The notes: generated from the letters alone by a model not told the origin. A stretch of DNA of 64,000 nt from Paractinoplanes ovalisporus (GCF_016834655.1 NZ_JAENHP010000015.1:62001-126000), one strand, 5' to 3'; shown: positions 30,846 to 40,506, numbered from the stretch's first letter. Numbers and translations are program-made.

Positions 30846-32045
30846 ATGTCTGAGCCCCTCCCCGATGTGAGAACATTTCGCCTGGCACCGGCTGTGGTTA
30901 GGCCGTTGCGCTCGCGGCTGCCGCACGTGGCGACCCAGACCATCGACGCCATCATGGCCGAGGTACCGGCCTACAAGGAGGCATTCGCCGGCGTTCTGGG
31001 CGCAAAGATCGAGCGCGCGGTGCGGGCCGCCCTGGGCACGTTCCTCGAGCTGGTCTCGCGCGGGCACGGCCCCGACCCGCAGTCACCCCTGGCGCCGGCG
31101 CTGGCGGCGGCCTACGCGCTGGGACGGGGAGAAGCCCGCAGCGGCCGTACGCTCGACGCGCTGCTCGGTGCGTACCGGGTGGGCGCCCGTGTCTCATGGC
31201 ACGAGCTGGCCAAGATCAGCGTCAGCAGCGGGCAGCCGGCCGCCACCATCGCGCACTTCGCCGAGCTGGTCTTCGCCTACATCGACGAACTCTCGGCGGC
31301 CAGCGTCGCCGGGCACGCCGACGAGCTCGCCTCCTCCGGCCGGGCCCGGTTGCGCCTGCTCGAACAGCTCGCCCAGGCCCTGCTGGCCGGTCAGGCCGAG
31401 CCCGCGCTCACCGAGGCCGCTCTGCGCGCCGACTGGTTCCCGCCGCGCACGCTGACCGCCGTGCTGGTGCCCGAGCACGCCAGCCGGGCCGTGATCGACC
31501 TGCTCGACCGGCGCACCCTGCAGCTGAGCGACGCCGGGCCGGGCGCGCAGGACCGCTCGGTGCTGCTCGTCCCCGACGCCGAGGGCACCTCCCGCGACGC
31601 GCTGGTGGGCCTGTTGCGGGGGCAGAGCGCGATCGTCGGCCCGGCCCGCCCGTGGGCCCAGGTCAAGGCGTCCTACGACCGGACCGTACGCATCCTGCAG
31701 ATCCCCCGCCTCGCGTCCGGCCGCGGCGTCGTCGACAGCGAGGACCACCTGGCCGAACTGGTGCTGACGGCCGACCCGCAGGCGCTGGCCGACCTGCGCA
31801 CCCGGATGCTGGCCCCGCTGGCCGCCGCCTCCGACGCGTCCGCGGCCAAGCTGGTCGAGACGTTGCGCAGCTGGCTGCGTCATCAGGGCCGCCGCGAGGA
31901 GGTGGCGGCCGAGCTGTTCATCCACCCGCAGACCGTGCGCTACCGGATGAGCCGCCTGCGCGAGCTCTACGGCGACCGCCTGCAGGACCCGGACTGGACG
32001 TCCTCGCTGATCATCGCCTTGTCGGCGCCCGACCCGATCGGCTGA
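30846..32045 (+). CDS. PucR-family regulator of the desaturase operon
   Basis: 399 residues. The C-terminal 60 residues are the PucR HTH_30 (LRSWLRHQGRREEVAAELFI, then HPQTVRYRMSRLRELYG). The N-terminal 150 residues form an all-helical sensor resembling the RsbR/GGDEF-like CdaR layout (GRTLDALLGAYRVGARVSWHE). The gene is divergent from the desaturase operon and probably controls it in response to lipid state or temperature (inference). Confidence 0.9.
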   Translation: MSEPLPDVRTFRLAPAVVRPLRSRLPHVATQTIDAIMAEVPAYKEAFAGVLGAKIERAVRAALGTFLELVSRGHGPDPQSPLAPALAAAYALGRGEARSGRTLDALLGAYRVGARVSWHELAKISVSSGQPAATIAHFAELVFAYIDELSAASVAGHADELASSGRARLRLLEQLAQALLAGQAEPALTEAALRADWFPPRTLTAVLVPEHASRAVIDLLDRRTLQLSDAGPGAQDRSVLLVPDAEGTSRDALVGLLRGQSAIVGPARPWAQVKASYDRTVRILQIPRLASGRGVVDSEDHLAELVLTADPQALADLRTRMLAPLAAASDASAAKLVETLRSWLRHQGRREEVAAELFIHPQTVRYRMSRLRELYGDRLQDPDWTSSLIIALSAPDPIG

Positions 32046-32051
32046 ACGAGG

Positions 32052-33290
32052 TCAGGAACGCTCCGGAGCCATCTGGAACGCCCGCTGGGCGAGCATCTCG
32101 GCAACCTGCCGTCGCTGCTCCCATTCCGTGCTGTCCGACGCCTCGAGCACGACCAGACAGGACCACGAGCTGGGATCAGCGATGTCGAACTGATCGCCCG
32201 TATGCAACCGGACATCCGCCTCGAGTACACCCGGCCAGGCCGACACCTCTTCCACGGCCGGGGCACACACAACGGTGCCGCTGCGGGAGGGGCCGAGATT
32301 CAGCCACCCGACCACGCGTTCCGGATCGCGGGGTGACGGCTCCACGTCACCATCGTCGCCCAGCAGTGCATCCACCCATCGCTCGGTCAGTGACCGTCCG
32401 GTGGCCGCGCCGACCATGTGGTCGACGAAGGCTCCACCCGGGCGGCTCGCGATCTCTGTCCAGACCGGGCCACGCCCCGTGAGGAAGAACTCGCCGTGGC
32501 TGATGCCGGTCTCGAAGCCACCCGCTTCGATGAGCCGCCTCTGGTCGTCGAGGAGGGATGCGTACAGGTCGGCCTCCTTGTCCGGGTCGAGGAGGATCGC
32601 ACCGTTGCGGGTGGTGGAGGGAATCACCCGGGCCCGCGGCCGGAGATAGCGGGAGACGGAGAACCAGGTCACCCGCCCTCTGCTCCAGACGGCGTCGACG
32701 TGATACTCCTCGCCGTCCAGGCCGGACTCCAACTGTGCCCGCCCGGCGAGTTGGTCGACGGCCCGGGTCAGCTCCGCGGCTGAGGTCGCGATGACCGTGG
32801 CCCGTGCACCGGCCCCGTCGACCGGCTTCACCACCACCCCCACCGGTTCGAGGCCCCCCGCGAGCGCGGCAGCGGCCTTGGCGGCCGATGTGTACTCCTC
32901 ACTGCTGCGCACGCCGGCCCGGCGGAACAGACCTTTCATGACCCGCTTGTCCCGGGTCTCCAGAACCTGCCGAGCGGTCATCGGAGTACCGGGAACGACC
33001 GATGCGAGGACCGCGAGGGCGTAGTGGCTGAATTCGCTGGGGCTCAGGACGAGGTCGTAACACCGGTCCTCGGCCAGCAGACGCGCCGCGACCCCGTACA
33101 CGTCGGAGGCTGAGTCGTGTGACCGGATCCGATAGATGTCCTCGGCGTCCCGCAGATCCGCCAGGGTGAAGCGACGACGTTCGAGCTCGTAGTCCGTGAC
33201 CACTACGGCGTAGGAGACACCTTGGGCGACCAGCGCCTCAACGAGTCGCCGGTTCCATTTGAGCAGCAAGGCGTTGCGGGGGCGGCTCAT
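32052..33290 (-). CDS. ATP-grasp ligase of the biosynthetic cluster
   Basis: 412 residues with the ATP-grasp fold: pre-grasp domain (DLVLSPSEFSHYALAVLASV), ATP-binding Lys in VGVVVKPVDGAGARAT, and the metal-binding end GEFFLTGRGPVWTEIASRPGG. Enzymes of this class join a carboxylate to an amine through an acylphosphate, often building dipeptides or amides in natural products. It is last in the minus-strand operon, overlapping the transferase gene by four bases (ATGA). The substrate cannot be named. Confidence 0.9.
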   Translation of the reverse strand: MSRPRNALLLKWNRRLVEALVAQGVSYAVVVTDYELERRRFTLADLRDAEDIYRIRSHDSASDVYGVAARLLAEDRCYDLVLSPSEFSHYALAVLASVVPGTPMTARQVLETRDKRVMKGLFRRAGVRSSEEYTSAAKAAAALAGGLEPVGVVVKPVDGAGARATVIATSAAELTRAVDQLAGRAQLESGLDGEEYHVDAVWSRGRVTWFSVSRYLRPRARVIPSTTRNGAILLDPDKEADLYASLLDDQRRLIEAGGFETGISHGEFFLTGRGPVWTEIASRPGGAFVDHMVGAATGRSLTERWVDALLGDDGDVEPSPRDPERVVGWLNLGPSRSGTVVCAPAVEEVSAWPGVLEADVRLHTGDQFDIADPSSWSCLVVLEASDSTEWEQRRQVAEMLAQRAFQMAPERS

Positions 33291-34231
33291 CGTTTCGCCA
33301 GCGGGCTGGGCGCCAGCCGCACGCCGAGCGGCGCGATCGAGGTCGTGTACCCGGCGAGGTCGGCGTCGCCTCGATCGGTGATGACCGCGACGCCGTACGC
33401 CGAGGTGGTGTCGCGGTACTCCAGTGCGACACAGGGATCGGCGAAAAAGTCCGCCCCGACCACCGCTTCGGCGTGGTCGCCGCCGAGGTCCGGTTCCAGG
33501 TGGTGCGAGGGCACGGGGACAAATCCCAGCCGTGCCTTGAAGCGGATCAGACCCGGCTCCGCGACATGGCCGTACAGGTTCGGGTCGACGCCGAGGCTGA
33601 ACCGGGCCAGGCCCCGGTCACGGACCTCGTTCAGAGCCGACCAGATGAGAACGCGGGACAGACCCTGGGACCGCTGCTCGGGCGCATAGGCGGTGAACCG
33701 GGCGCGGGCGAAACTGTTCTCCGGCTCGAGGCGGACGATGCAGGCGCCGACCAGGTTGTCCCCCCGGGTTCCGGACACCATCATGTACCGGTCGAGATCG
33801 CCGAGTACCTCGTCGCGCTTGACGCCCGCGAAGTCCCAGCCCCAGCGCATGCCGGCAACCTGACGGACATAGAGCGCGTGAAAATCGTCGAAGGACCCGG
33901 CCGTGAGGGGTCGGCAGCCGATGGTCACGCCTTCGTCGTCGACGTGCCGACGGGCGTACGAAACCGCTTGGCGTGCCCGGCGGGCCAGCCCGGCGGCATA
34001 ACTCTGCTCGGACTCACCCACGTCGCTGACCCAGTGCACGTATCCCGGCTTGACTACGAATCCGGCCCGGCGCAGTTGTTCCCACTGCTCGTCGTCGCGC
34101 TGGTCCAGACGTACCCGGACGAGGTTCACATCGTCCGGAACGTCGCGGCGCCTCAGGCCGGCTGCGTCTTCCGGCTGGATCCACCCGATACGCGCCCCGT
34201 AGCTCTCGGTGACCGACGTTACCGGCGTCAT
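33287..34231 (-). CDS. FemAB/GNAT-like acyl- or aminoacyl-transferase
   Basis: 314 residues. The C-terminal half looks like a GNAT-type fold of the FemAB/BioF2 group: FDDFHALYVRQVAGMRWGWD, LVGACIVRLE, GLSRVLIWSALNEVRDRGL, then PGLIRFKARLGFVPVPSHH. Members use acyl-CoA or aminoacyl-tRNA; in some peptidyl nucleoside pathways such enzymes add an amino acid from tRNA. Next to an ATP-grasp ligase this suggests a peptide- or amide-decorated product. Family assignment is moderate. Confidence 0.75.
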   Translation of the reverse strand: MTPVTSVTESYGARIGWIQPEDAAGLRRRDVPDDVNLVRVRLDQRDDEQWEQLRRAGFVVKPGYVHWVSDVGESEQSYAAGLARRARQAVSYARRHVDDEGVTIGCRPLTAGSFDDFHALYVRQVAGMRWGWDFAGVKRDEVLGDLDRYMMVSGTRGDNLVGACIVRLEPENSFARARFTAYAPEQRSQGLSRVLIWSALNEVRDRGLARFSLGVDPNLYGHVAEPGLIRFKARLGFVPVPSHHLEPDLGGDHAEAVVGADFFADPCVALEYRDTTSAYGVAVITDRGDADLAGYTTSIAPLGVRLAPSPLAKR

Positions 34232-34273
34232 GGCCGGACCCCCCTGTGGACGAACCGGAACGGAGACGGCATG

Positions 34274-35284
34274 TCATCTCCCGAGAAGAACATGATCGAA
34301 CTCTCCGATGGAACGATTGGGCACCTGTTGCACCGAGGAGAATCCGTGCTCGTCGGCCAGCACCCGGACGTCCTCGCCGCTCAGCACTGTCCCACCCCAC
34401 CAGGCGGATCTCATCCGGGTCAGCCGGTCACGCTCGGACGACGGGTCCCGCACCACTCCGAAGAGCCAGACCACGCCATCCGGATTGAGCAACGAACGCC
34501 GCCTGCTCAACAGCGCGCGCAGAGCATCGGGGCCCACAAAAGCGTGCGGCAGCCAGACCAGGTCGAAGGCGGCACCGGGATCGACGGTGAGAGCGTCGCC
34601 GTCGAGCACGGTAAATCGCTGCTCGACACCCGCGGCCCGAGCGCGTTCCCGGGCCAGCTCGGCGATCCAGCCCACGCGCTCCACCCCGACCGCGGAAAGC
34701 CGGGGAAACGCCCGGAGCATTTGAATGGACAGTTCACCGGCGCCGCATCCGACGTCCAGGAAGCGAGGGCCGGCTCCGTGGCGCAACACCCTGTCCAGCG
34801 CGGCGGAGCACGTCAGCAGATGCCGCTCAAAAAATCCCACGAGCCCGGTGCCGCTGAGCTCGGCCTGGCTCCGGACGTACTCGCCGTCCGGCGGAAGCCA
34901 TCCCGACCGCAACGCTCCGGTCGACAGCTGCTGAGCGAACTGCGAGGCCTGCAGGCGATTGGCGGTCAGCCGCGCGCGCACGAACCCCAGTTGCCCGCTG
35001 ACGAGAAGGTCCGTCAGGGCGGCCGTCGGCTGCAGCCGGCCCTGCTCGACCACGATCAGGCCGAGGTCCGTCAGTACCGCCGCCATCCCGTCGCCCAGTT
35101 GCGGGTCAGCACCGGCACGAGCGCCGAGGTCGGCCGCAGTGAGGCCGCCCGCGGCGAGGTCCGCCAGCACGTCGGCCGCCAGTGCCCCTTCCAGCAGCGC
35201 GGAACGCCAGGCCCCGGACACCAGATCGTTGACCTGACCGAGTACGCGGTCCTCCGGGCGAACATCCCTGGACACCGACGTCAT
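34274..35284 (-). CDS. SAM-dependent methyltransferase (winged-helix plus class I domain)
   Basis: 336 residues. An N-terminal helical dimerisation part (GAWRSALLEGALAADVLADL, TAALTDLLVSGQL) resembles plant-type O-methyltransferases. The Rossmann domain has motif I PRFLDVGCGAGELSIQML, followed by FTVLDGDAL. ATG 35284 overlaps the stop of the MFS gene (ATGA). The long frame upstream of it is in shadow of the MFS gene. Likely methylates the product. Confidence 0.9.
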   Translation of the reverse strand: MTSVSRDVRPEDRVLGQVNDLVSGAWRSALLEGALAADVLADLAAGGLTAADLGARAGADPQLGDGMAAVLTDLGLIVVEQGRLQPTAALTDLLVSGQLGFVRARLTANRLQASQFAQQLSTGALRSGWLPPDGEYVRSQAELSGTGLVGFFERHLLTCSAALDRVLRHGAGPRFLDVGCGAGELSIQMLRAFPRLSAVGVERVGWIAELARERARAAGVEQRFTVLDGDALTVDPGAAFDLVWLPHAFVGPDALRALLSRRRSLLNPDGVVWLFGVVRDPSSERDRLTRMRSAWWGGTVLSGEDVRVLADEHGFSSVQQVPNRSIGEFDHVLLGR

Positions 35285-36549
35285 CGATTTCTGCCCTCCT
35301 CCACAAAGACGAGCCAACGTGAGTCCATCCGATGACGGACCCACCAGATGTAATAGACGGCGACGATCAGACAGGCGGCACCGGCGATCAGGATTGTGGG
35401 CCGGGCGCCGGCGGCGGCGGCCAGGTAGCCGGCCAGCACCGCACCCAGCGGAATCGACCCCATGGACACCAGCCGGTACGAAGCCACCACCCGCCCCAGA
35501 GCCTCCGGCGGCGAGGCGAGCTGCCGCACCGAATTGGACAGCGGGTTGTATACGCCGATGCCACATCCGTGCAGGAACAGGGACAAGGCGCATCCGATGA
35601 CGCCGAGCACCCCGCTGCCCGGCCACAGCGCCACCGTCGCCAAGCCGAGCGCACCGGCGCCCATGCCCCACTGCATGGCCCGCACCGCCCCGACCGCCCG
35701 GATCACGGCCGGCGATCCCAGCCCCCCGAGCAGGCCGCCGACACCGCCGGCGGCCAGGCAGACGCCGAGCGTGGTGGCTGTCCGGCCCTGATCAGCCAGC
35801 AGATAGTAGAACAGCGCGGTCAGCACCATCCGCTCGCAGAGGTTGAACCAGGAGGCCATCAACGCCAGGCTGCGAAGTGTCCGGTCCCCGAACGCGATGC
35901 GCAGACCCTCCCCGATGTCGGCCCGCACCGGGCGGCGCCCGCGCGGCGGGGTCGTCCGGAACGTCACGATTCCGATCAGCAGGAGAGCGCTCGCCACGAA
36001 TGTCGCCGCGTCGAGTGCGAGAACCCAGTTGTTGCCGACCAGATCGACGGCGAGCCCGGCGACAGCGGCGCCGCCGATGCCCAGGGCGGCCGTGGTGGCG
36101 GTGACCCGCGAATTGGCCAGAGTCAGGGCGGTAGGGCTGACGATCTCGGGCAGGAGTTTCGCGCTGCCCACGTTGACGAATACCCGGAAGACGCCGAGGG
36201 CGAATGCGGCGATCCCGAGAACGAGCAGAGCATCGGACTCGCCCCGGATCGCGATGAGGGGCATGGCCAGCAGGCACGCGGCGCAGCACAAATTGGCCAC
36301 GGCGAGGGTTGCCTTCGTGTCGGAACGGTCGTAGTAGGCGCCCGCGAACAGGATGACAAAGACCGAGGGAAAAAATTGCGCGGCGTTGATCAGACCGAGC
36401 TGCGATTGGGTGGCGCCCCAGACCGACACGGCCAATGCGGGAATGGCGAAGGACGTGATCTCGTTGCCGGAGCCGGAAACGATCTGACCAATCCAGTACC
36501 GGCGGAAATTTCGTTGCCCGGCAACGTCGGTAACCGGTGATGGCCGCAC
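35281..36549 (-). CDS. MFS exporter of the biosynthetic cluster
   Basis: 422 residues from GTG 36549, chosen because GGGGAG lies six bases upstream and the conserved MFS start (FRRYWIGQIVSGSGNEITS) follows closely. About 12 TM segments (SFAIPALAVSVW, FFPSVFVILFAGAYYDR, WVLALDAATFVASALLLIG, ALGVCLAAGGVGGLLGGLG). MFS_3 (enterobactin/macrolide exporter-like) group. It is first in the minus-strand operon and probably exports the product and gives self-resistance. Confidence 0.85.
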   Translation of the reverse strand: MRPSPVTDVAGQRNFRRYWIGQIVSGSGNEITSFAIPALAVSVWGATQSQLGLINAAQFFPSVFVILFAGAYYDRSDTKATLAVANLCCAACLLAMPLIAIRGESDALLVLGIAAFALGVFRVFVNVGSAKLLPEIVSPTALTLANSRVTATTAALGIGGAAVAGLAVDLVGNNWVLALDAATFVASALLLIGIVTFRTTPPRGRRPVRADIGEGLRIAFGDRTLRSLALMASWFNLCERMVLTALFYYLLADQGRTATTLGVCLAAGGVGGLLGGLGSPAVIRAVGAVRAMQWGMGAGALGLATVALWPGSGVLGVIGCALSLFLHGCGIGVYNPLSNSVRQLASPPEALGRVVASYRLVSMGSIPLGAVLAGYLAAAAGARPTILIAGAACLIVAVYYIWWVRHRMDSRWLVFVEEGRNR

Positions 36550-36767
36550 GAACCGCTCCCCACTTTCGAGGACACCGCCGGACGACTGCGGCGGCACCGC
36601 ACCGGATCGGTGTCCACGCGCCAGCTTGCCAGGTTCAGCCTCGGACGCAAGCCGGGAAGCCTTATCGAGGACGTTCGGGCAGTTCAACGGCGACCTTCTA
36701 TTCGATGGACTGTCATCACTACCGGTGTCGTGTAGGGTTCGCTTGAACAGGTTGTGAACGGGGGAAT

Positions 36768-37526
36768 GTGAGTAGATTCGCAGGAACAGCTGAGGATTAC
36801 GCAGTGCACCGGCCACCGTATCCGGATGCATTGATCAACGACATCGACACCGGGGCCGGCGAAGGAGCTGTCCTCGACCTGGGATGCGGCCCGGGCAACC
36901 TCGCGGTACCGCTCGCCCAACGAGGGCGCGAGGTCGTCGCCGTGGATCCGGATCCGGACATGGTGGCGGTCGGGCAGCGGCATACCCCCGTCGGCCTGAC
37001 TATCGACTGGCGCATTCAGACGGCCGAGTCTGTCCAGCTCAGTGCACATTCGACGGCCGCCGTCACGATCGGCGCAGCATTCCATTGGATGGATCGCGAA
37101 CTGATTGCTACCCGCGCCCGCGAGTGGCTGAAGCCGGGTGGCCCCCTCGTCGTCGCCGGCAGCCCCAGCACCTGGACCAGCGGCGCCGCGTGGCAGCACG
37201 AGGTGCGGGCGGTGATCGAGCAGCGGCTGGGTCCACAGCGGCGTGCCGGCTCGGACGGCATATTCAAGCAACCGGCCAAGCGGCATGAGGACGTGTTGCG
37301 CGACTGCGGTTACAAGGTTGACAGCACCGAGTTCTCAACCATTTTCCACTGGTCGATCGACGGCATCCTGGGTTATCTTCGATCAACGTCGTTCGCGGGC
37401 CGTCACGTGGTCGGCGACGAGGGACACGACGATTTCGAGGAAGCGGTGCGCAAACGCCTTCTCGCATTCGACCCGTCGGGCACATATCCCGAGGAAATTC
37501 AGTTCTACCTTCTCACGGCCAGATGA
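36768..37526 (+). CDS. class I SAM-dependent methyltransferase
   Basis: 252 residues from GTG 36768 (GGGGGAA upstream). Motif I is VLDLGCGPGNLAVPLAQRG, motif II VVAVDPDPDM, and the segment FHWMDRELIATRAREWLKPG matches the ubiE/Methyltransf_11 group. It is divergent from the MFS gene across a 218-bp promoter region (TAGGGT at 36733-36738). Presumably a tailoring methyltransferase for the cluster product. Confidence 0.9.
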   Translation: MSRFAGTAEDYAVHRPPYPDALINDIDTGAGEGAVLDLGCGPGNLAVPLAQRGREVVAVDPDPDMVAVGQRHTPVGLTIDWRIQTAESVQLSAHSTAAVTIGAAFHWMDRELIATRAREWLKPGGPLVVAGSPSTWTSGAAWQHEVRAVIEQRLGPQRRAGSDGIFKQPAKRHEDVLRDCGYKVDSTEFSTIFHWSIDGILGYLRSTSFAGRHVVGDEGHDDFEEAVRKRLLAFDPSGTYPEEIQFYLLTAR

Positions 37527-37637
37527 CCGTGCGATAGCCAGCATTCGGCTGCCCATTCGCATCGCATAACGTCGACGGCCTCATCGCGGATTCGTCCATG
37601 GTGAGGCTCAGCCCTGCCATGCTCGGAGGTTGTTTCG

Positions 37638-38714
37638 ATGACGGCAATTCTCGAAGATTTCGAAGAACTCCGGTCTCTGTCACGGAAGTGGGATGTCAAC
37701 GAGGAGGACATCCTGTTGATCGCCCTCAACAAATGCGGGGTCAGATCCCGCATCCCGAAGCCACGAATGCGTATCAAACTGCGGCTGGCGACCCGTTCTG
37801 ACACCGACGTCTTCCTGATCCTGTCGCTGGGCCGGATCGACTCCCCCTTCGAGCTCACCGAGGACGCGCTGTACTTCCAGGGAAGCCGCATCGCCTCGGT
37901 CGAAGCCCTCGAGGATGACGACGCCGTCCTCGGCTATTTCCGCAACGGCACGAAGGTGCTGACGCTGAACTCCAACGCCCGTAGCCAGTGCATCGGCTGT
38001 GCGTTCTGCCCGAACACGATGGAGTCGGCGTCCGACCCGCGCCTGGCTGCCCTCGACGACCTGGACAGCTATCTGGCCGCCTTGGTGAAGGACTTCAGCT
38101 TGCCGGACATGTCCGGCATCGACAAGGTGACGATCTGTACCGGTTGCTTTCACTACGAGTCGCTCGCCCTCAAGCACCTCGCCGAGGTACGCGAGGCGAT
38201 GGGCCGGCACGGTTGCACCGGATACATCCACTTCCTGTCCAGCGTGATGCGTTCGCCGGAGGCCATCGAGCAGGTCGCCGCCGCGGGGCCGTTCCACCTC
38301 ACCACGACGGTCGAGTGCTTCGGACGGCGGCCGGAAGTGCTCAAGGAGTCCAAGGCCAGCCTTACGCCGACGGACGTGATCGACATCCTGCGCGAATGCG
38401 GTCATGCGGGCGTCCTGGCCGATTACACGTACATCGTCGGGCTGGACCCGGAAGACCTCGCGGTCAAGTACCTCGAGCAGTACGCCCCGCACACGACCAC
38501 CTTCCCCCGGTTCCAGATCTTCCAGCCGCACAGCGCGTTCATGGATATGTACGTCACGCCGGGAGGGCAGCAGATGGACTACTACCTGTCCATGCGCAAA
38601 CAGATCGAGCGGCTGTTCCACGACTCCGGGCTGCGGCCGAAGCCCTGGGAGAACTACCGCCCCTTGTGGTACTTCACCTTCGCCGACGAACAGATCACCG
38701 GCGCAAGGATCTGA
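37638..38714 (+). CDS. radical SAM protein with CX2CX2C motif
   Basis: 358 residues, ribosome site GGAGGT 37625-37630. Residues 107-130 (VLTLNSNARSQCIGCAFCPN) contain three Cys at 118, 121 and 124: CX2CX2C, one residue shorter than the canonical CX3CX2C. The rest follows a radical-SAM TIM-barrel: VTICTGCFHYESLALKHL, TTTVECFGRRPEVLKES, ADYTYIVGLDPED, FPRFQIFQPHSAF. It should bind a 4Fe-4S cluster and SAM and make a 5'-deoxyadenosyl radical. A second radical SAM gene ends the same operon. Confidence 0.85.
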   Translation: MTAILEDFEELRSLSRKWDVNEEDILLIALNKCGVRSRIPKPRMRIKLRLATRSDTDVFLILSLGRIDSPFELTEDALYFQGSRIASVEALEDDDAVLGYFRNGTKVLTLNSNARSQCIGCAFCPNTMESASDPRLAALDDLDSYLAALVKDFSLPDMSGIDKVTICTGCFHYESLALKHLAEVREAMGRHGCTGYIHFLSSVMRSPEAIEQVAAAGPFHLTTTVECFGRRPEVLKESKASLTPTDVIDILRECGHAGVLADYTYIVGLDPEDLAVKYLEQYAPHTTTFPRFQIFQPHSAFMDMYVTPGGQQMDYYLSMRKQIERLFHDSGLRPKPWENYRPLWYFTFADEQITGARI

Positions 38715-38716
38715 CC

Positions 38717-39808
38717 GTGCGGGCCGAGGCAGCAGTCACGGTGACGATCCGGGAGCTCGAACCCGCCCCGGTGGACGCGGCGGTTCCGGCGTGGGCGCAA
38801 CCATGGATCCGGCCGGACACAACATGGCCGGAGGAGCGCTCGTTGTTCGCCCTGAGCGCCCGCGATCCGGCCGGCAACGAGGCGGTCGTCGGTCCGCTCA
38901 GCCCAGTCGTCACCCAGCTGGTCAAGGACCAGTTCGGCCCGTCGCTCAGCAGCCTCACCACCCTGCCCCGGCCGGACGGCCATCTGCCCTGCGAGGGACG
39001 GCATCGCAGCGGGAGCCATTTCCGGCTGGCGCAGGCCGCGGTGGACGAGCTCGCCTTCCGACTCGCCGTCGTCCCGGCCACCGAACCCGGACGCACCTCC
39101 GTCGCCTGCTACGCCACCGCGATGGGCTTCGACCTCACCGCTCAGATTGCCCCTGAACTGGCCCGATGGCTGCGCGACGAGGGGTACGCCGGTCAGAAGT
39201 GGCGCCTGGTCGCCGACGCCGGCGGTGACGTGAGCCGCGATGACCTGCGCGCCCTGGAGCGTGTTCTGCGCGCCGCCGATCCCTCGCCCGTCATGGTGGA
39301 CGCCATCGGCACGTGGTCGAAGGCGACCGCGCGGCGGCTACTGCCCGTGCTGGGTGAACTGGGCGTGCGGTGGGTCGAGGAGCCGTGCGGCGACATGGCG
39401 GGCCTGGGGCAGCCGGACGCGACTTGGCCTCCCATCGCAGCCGGCGAACACGCCTACGAGCCCGCCGACCAGTGGCGACTGCTCGGCTCGGGCCGTGTGG
39501 ACGTGTGGCAGCCCGACGTCGGCTGGGGCGGTGGCATCACGCAGGCCCTCGCCACGACAAGAGCCGCTCGTGAACTGGGCGTGCCGACGATTCCCCACGG
39601 CGGCACACTGCGCTCCGCGCTGCTCCTGGCCGCGCATACCGACGAGGTGGCCGTGCCGTGGGTGGAGTACCACCTCACTCAGGAACCGCGGCGGCAGAGG
39701 TGCAGTGCCGACCCGGCGAAACCGGCCGGCGGGCGGCTGTCCTGCCACGCCGGAGAAGAACTGCGGTTCCGCGCCGTCGACCCCGTCGCCCCGGAGGTGA
39801 CGAGCTGA
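38717..39808 (+). CDS. enolase-superfamily (mandelate racemase/muconate cycloisomerase-like) enzyme
   Basis: 363 residues from GTG 38717, two bases after the radical SAM stop. It has the capping part and the barrel motifs: basic residue in GYAGQKWRLV, metal ligands Asp in VMVDAIGTW, Glu in RWVEEPCGDM and Glu in IAAGEHAY, then DVWQPDVGWGGG and PTIPHGGTL with a catalytic His. Enolase-superfamily enzymes abstract a proton alpha to a carboxylate, for example acid-sugar dehydratases. The His suggests the mandelate racemase subgroup. Substrate unknown. Confidence 0.88.
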   Translation: MRAEAAVTVTIRELEPAPVDAAVPAWAQPWIRPDTTWPEERSLFALSARDPAGNEAVVGPLSPVVTQLVKDQFGPSLSSLTTLPRPDGHLPCEGRHRSGSHFRLAQAAVDELAFRLAVVPATEPGRTSVACYATAMGFDLTAQIAPELARWLRDEGYAGQKWRLVADAGGDVSRDDLRALERVLRAADPSPVMVDAIGTWSKATARRLLPVLGELGVRWVEEPCGDMAGLGQPDATWPPIAAGEHAYEPADQWRLLGSGRVDVWQPDVGWGGGITQALATTRAARELGVPTIPHGGTLRSALLLAAHTDEVAVPWVEYHLTQEPRRQRCSADPAKPAGGRLSCHAGEELRFRAVDPVAPEVTS

Positions 39809-40500
39809 TGCCGACCGACATCGACGTGGTATGCCTGGACATCGGTGGCACGGTCGTCCGGACGCCCCAGGGTTCGTTCACCCGGCAGCTCGCCACGCTG
39901 CTCGGTTGCGACTTCACCGAGGTGCGGGACCACCTTCAACCGTTCAAGGCGAGGCGGAGCTCGGTCAAGGAGCTTGCCGAGTCCCTCACAGACGCCTTCG
40001 ACGCCGGCGATCGACAGTCCCGCCTGCTCGATCTGCTCGCTGCCCTGCAGGATCAGGCTCGGCGGCCCATCGTGTTCGACGACGCCGCCCCAGCCCTGGC
40101 CCGGTTGGCCGGTGGCGGCGTCCGGCTCGCCATGCTCAGCAACGTCCTGGGCGCGGTCGCCCCACCGAGCATCTGCCCTGTACCTGGTCTCGACGTCGCC
40201 GTCTTCCTCAGCTGCGACATCGGTGCGGCGAAACCCAGCCCGGCGGCGTTCGAGCGGGTCGCCGACGCGCTCGGTATCTCCGCATCCCGGATCCTGCACG
40301 TCGGCGACGCGTACGAGACCGACGTGGTGGCCGCGTCGAGGGCCGGATCGCCCGCGGTCTGGCTGCACCGGGATGCGGCGGCCACGAATCAGCAATTGTC
40401 CGTTCCCACGATCCGCGACCTGTACGAGCTTCCCGGGCTCCTGGGCATCGGCCCGATGCCACCCCATGCACCCGGCCGGCCGATGAGAACACGGGGGTAA
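39808..40500 (+). CDS. HAD-superfamily hydrolase with atypical motif I
   Basis: 230 residues; ATG overlaps the enolase stop by one base and GGAGGTGA lies upstream. Motif I is LDIGGTV: nucleophile Asp11 is present, but the usual second Asp (general acid/base) is Gly13. Motif II is AMLSNV, motif III the Lys in GAAKPSPAAF and motif IV HVGDAYETDVVAA. Most HAD members are phosphatases; loss of the second Asp would slow hydrolysis or point to a different reaction such as phosphate transfer or C-X bond cleavage. Confidence 0.88.
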   Translation: MPTDIDVVCLDIGGTVVRTPQGSFTRQLATLLGCDFTEVRDHLQPFKARRSSVKELAESLTDAFDAGDRQSRLLDLLAALQDQARRPIVFDDAAPALARLAGGGVRLAMLSNVLGAVAPPSICPVPGLDVAVFLSCDIGAAKPSPAAFERVADALGISASRILHVGDAYETDVVAASRAGSPAVWLHRDAAATNQQLSVPTIRDLYELPGLLGIGPMPPHAPGRPMRTRG

Positions 40501-40506
40501 CTGAGC

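Noticed and set aside
34200..36000. 465-codon frame (34274-35671) as the methyltransferase gene
   Set aside because: The first 129 codons are a shadow of the MFS gene; the methyltransferase starts at 35284 with an ATGA overlap.
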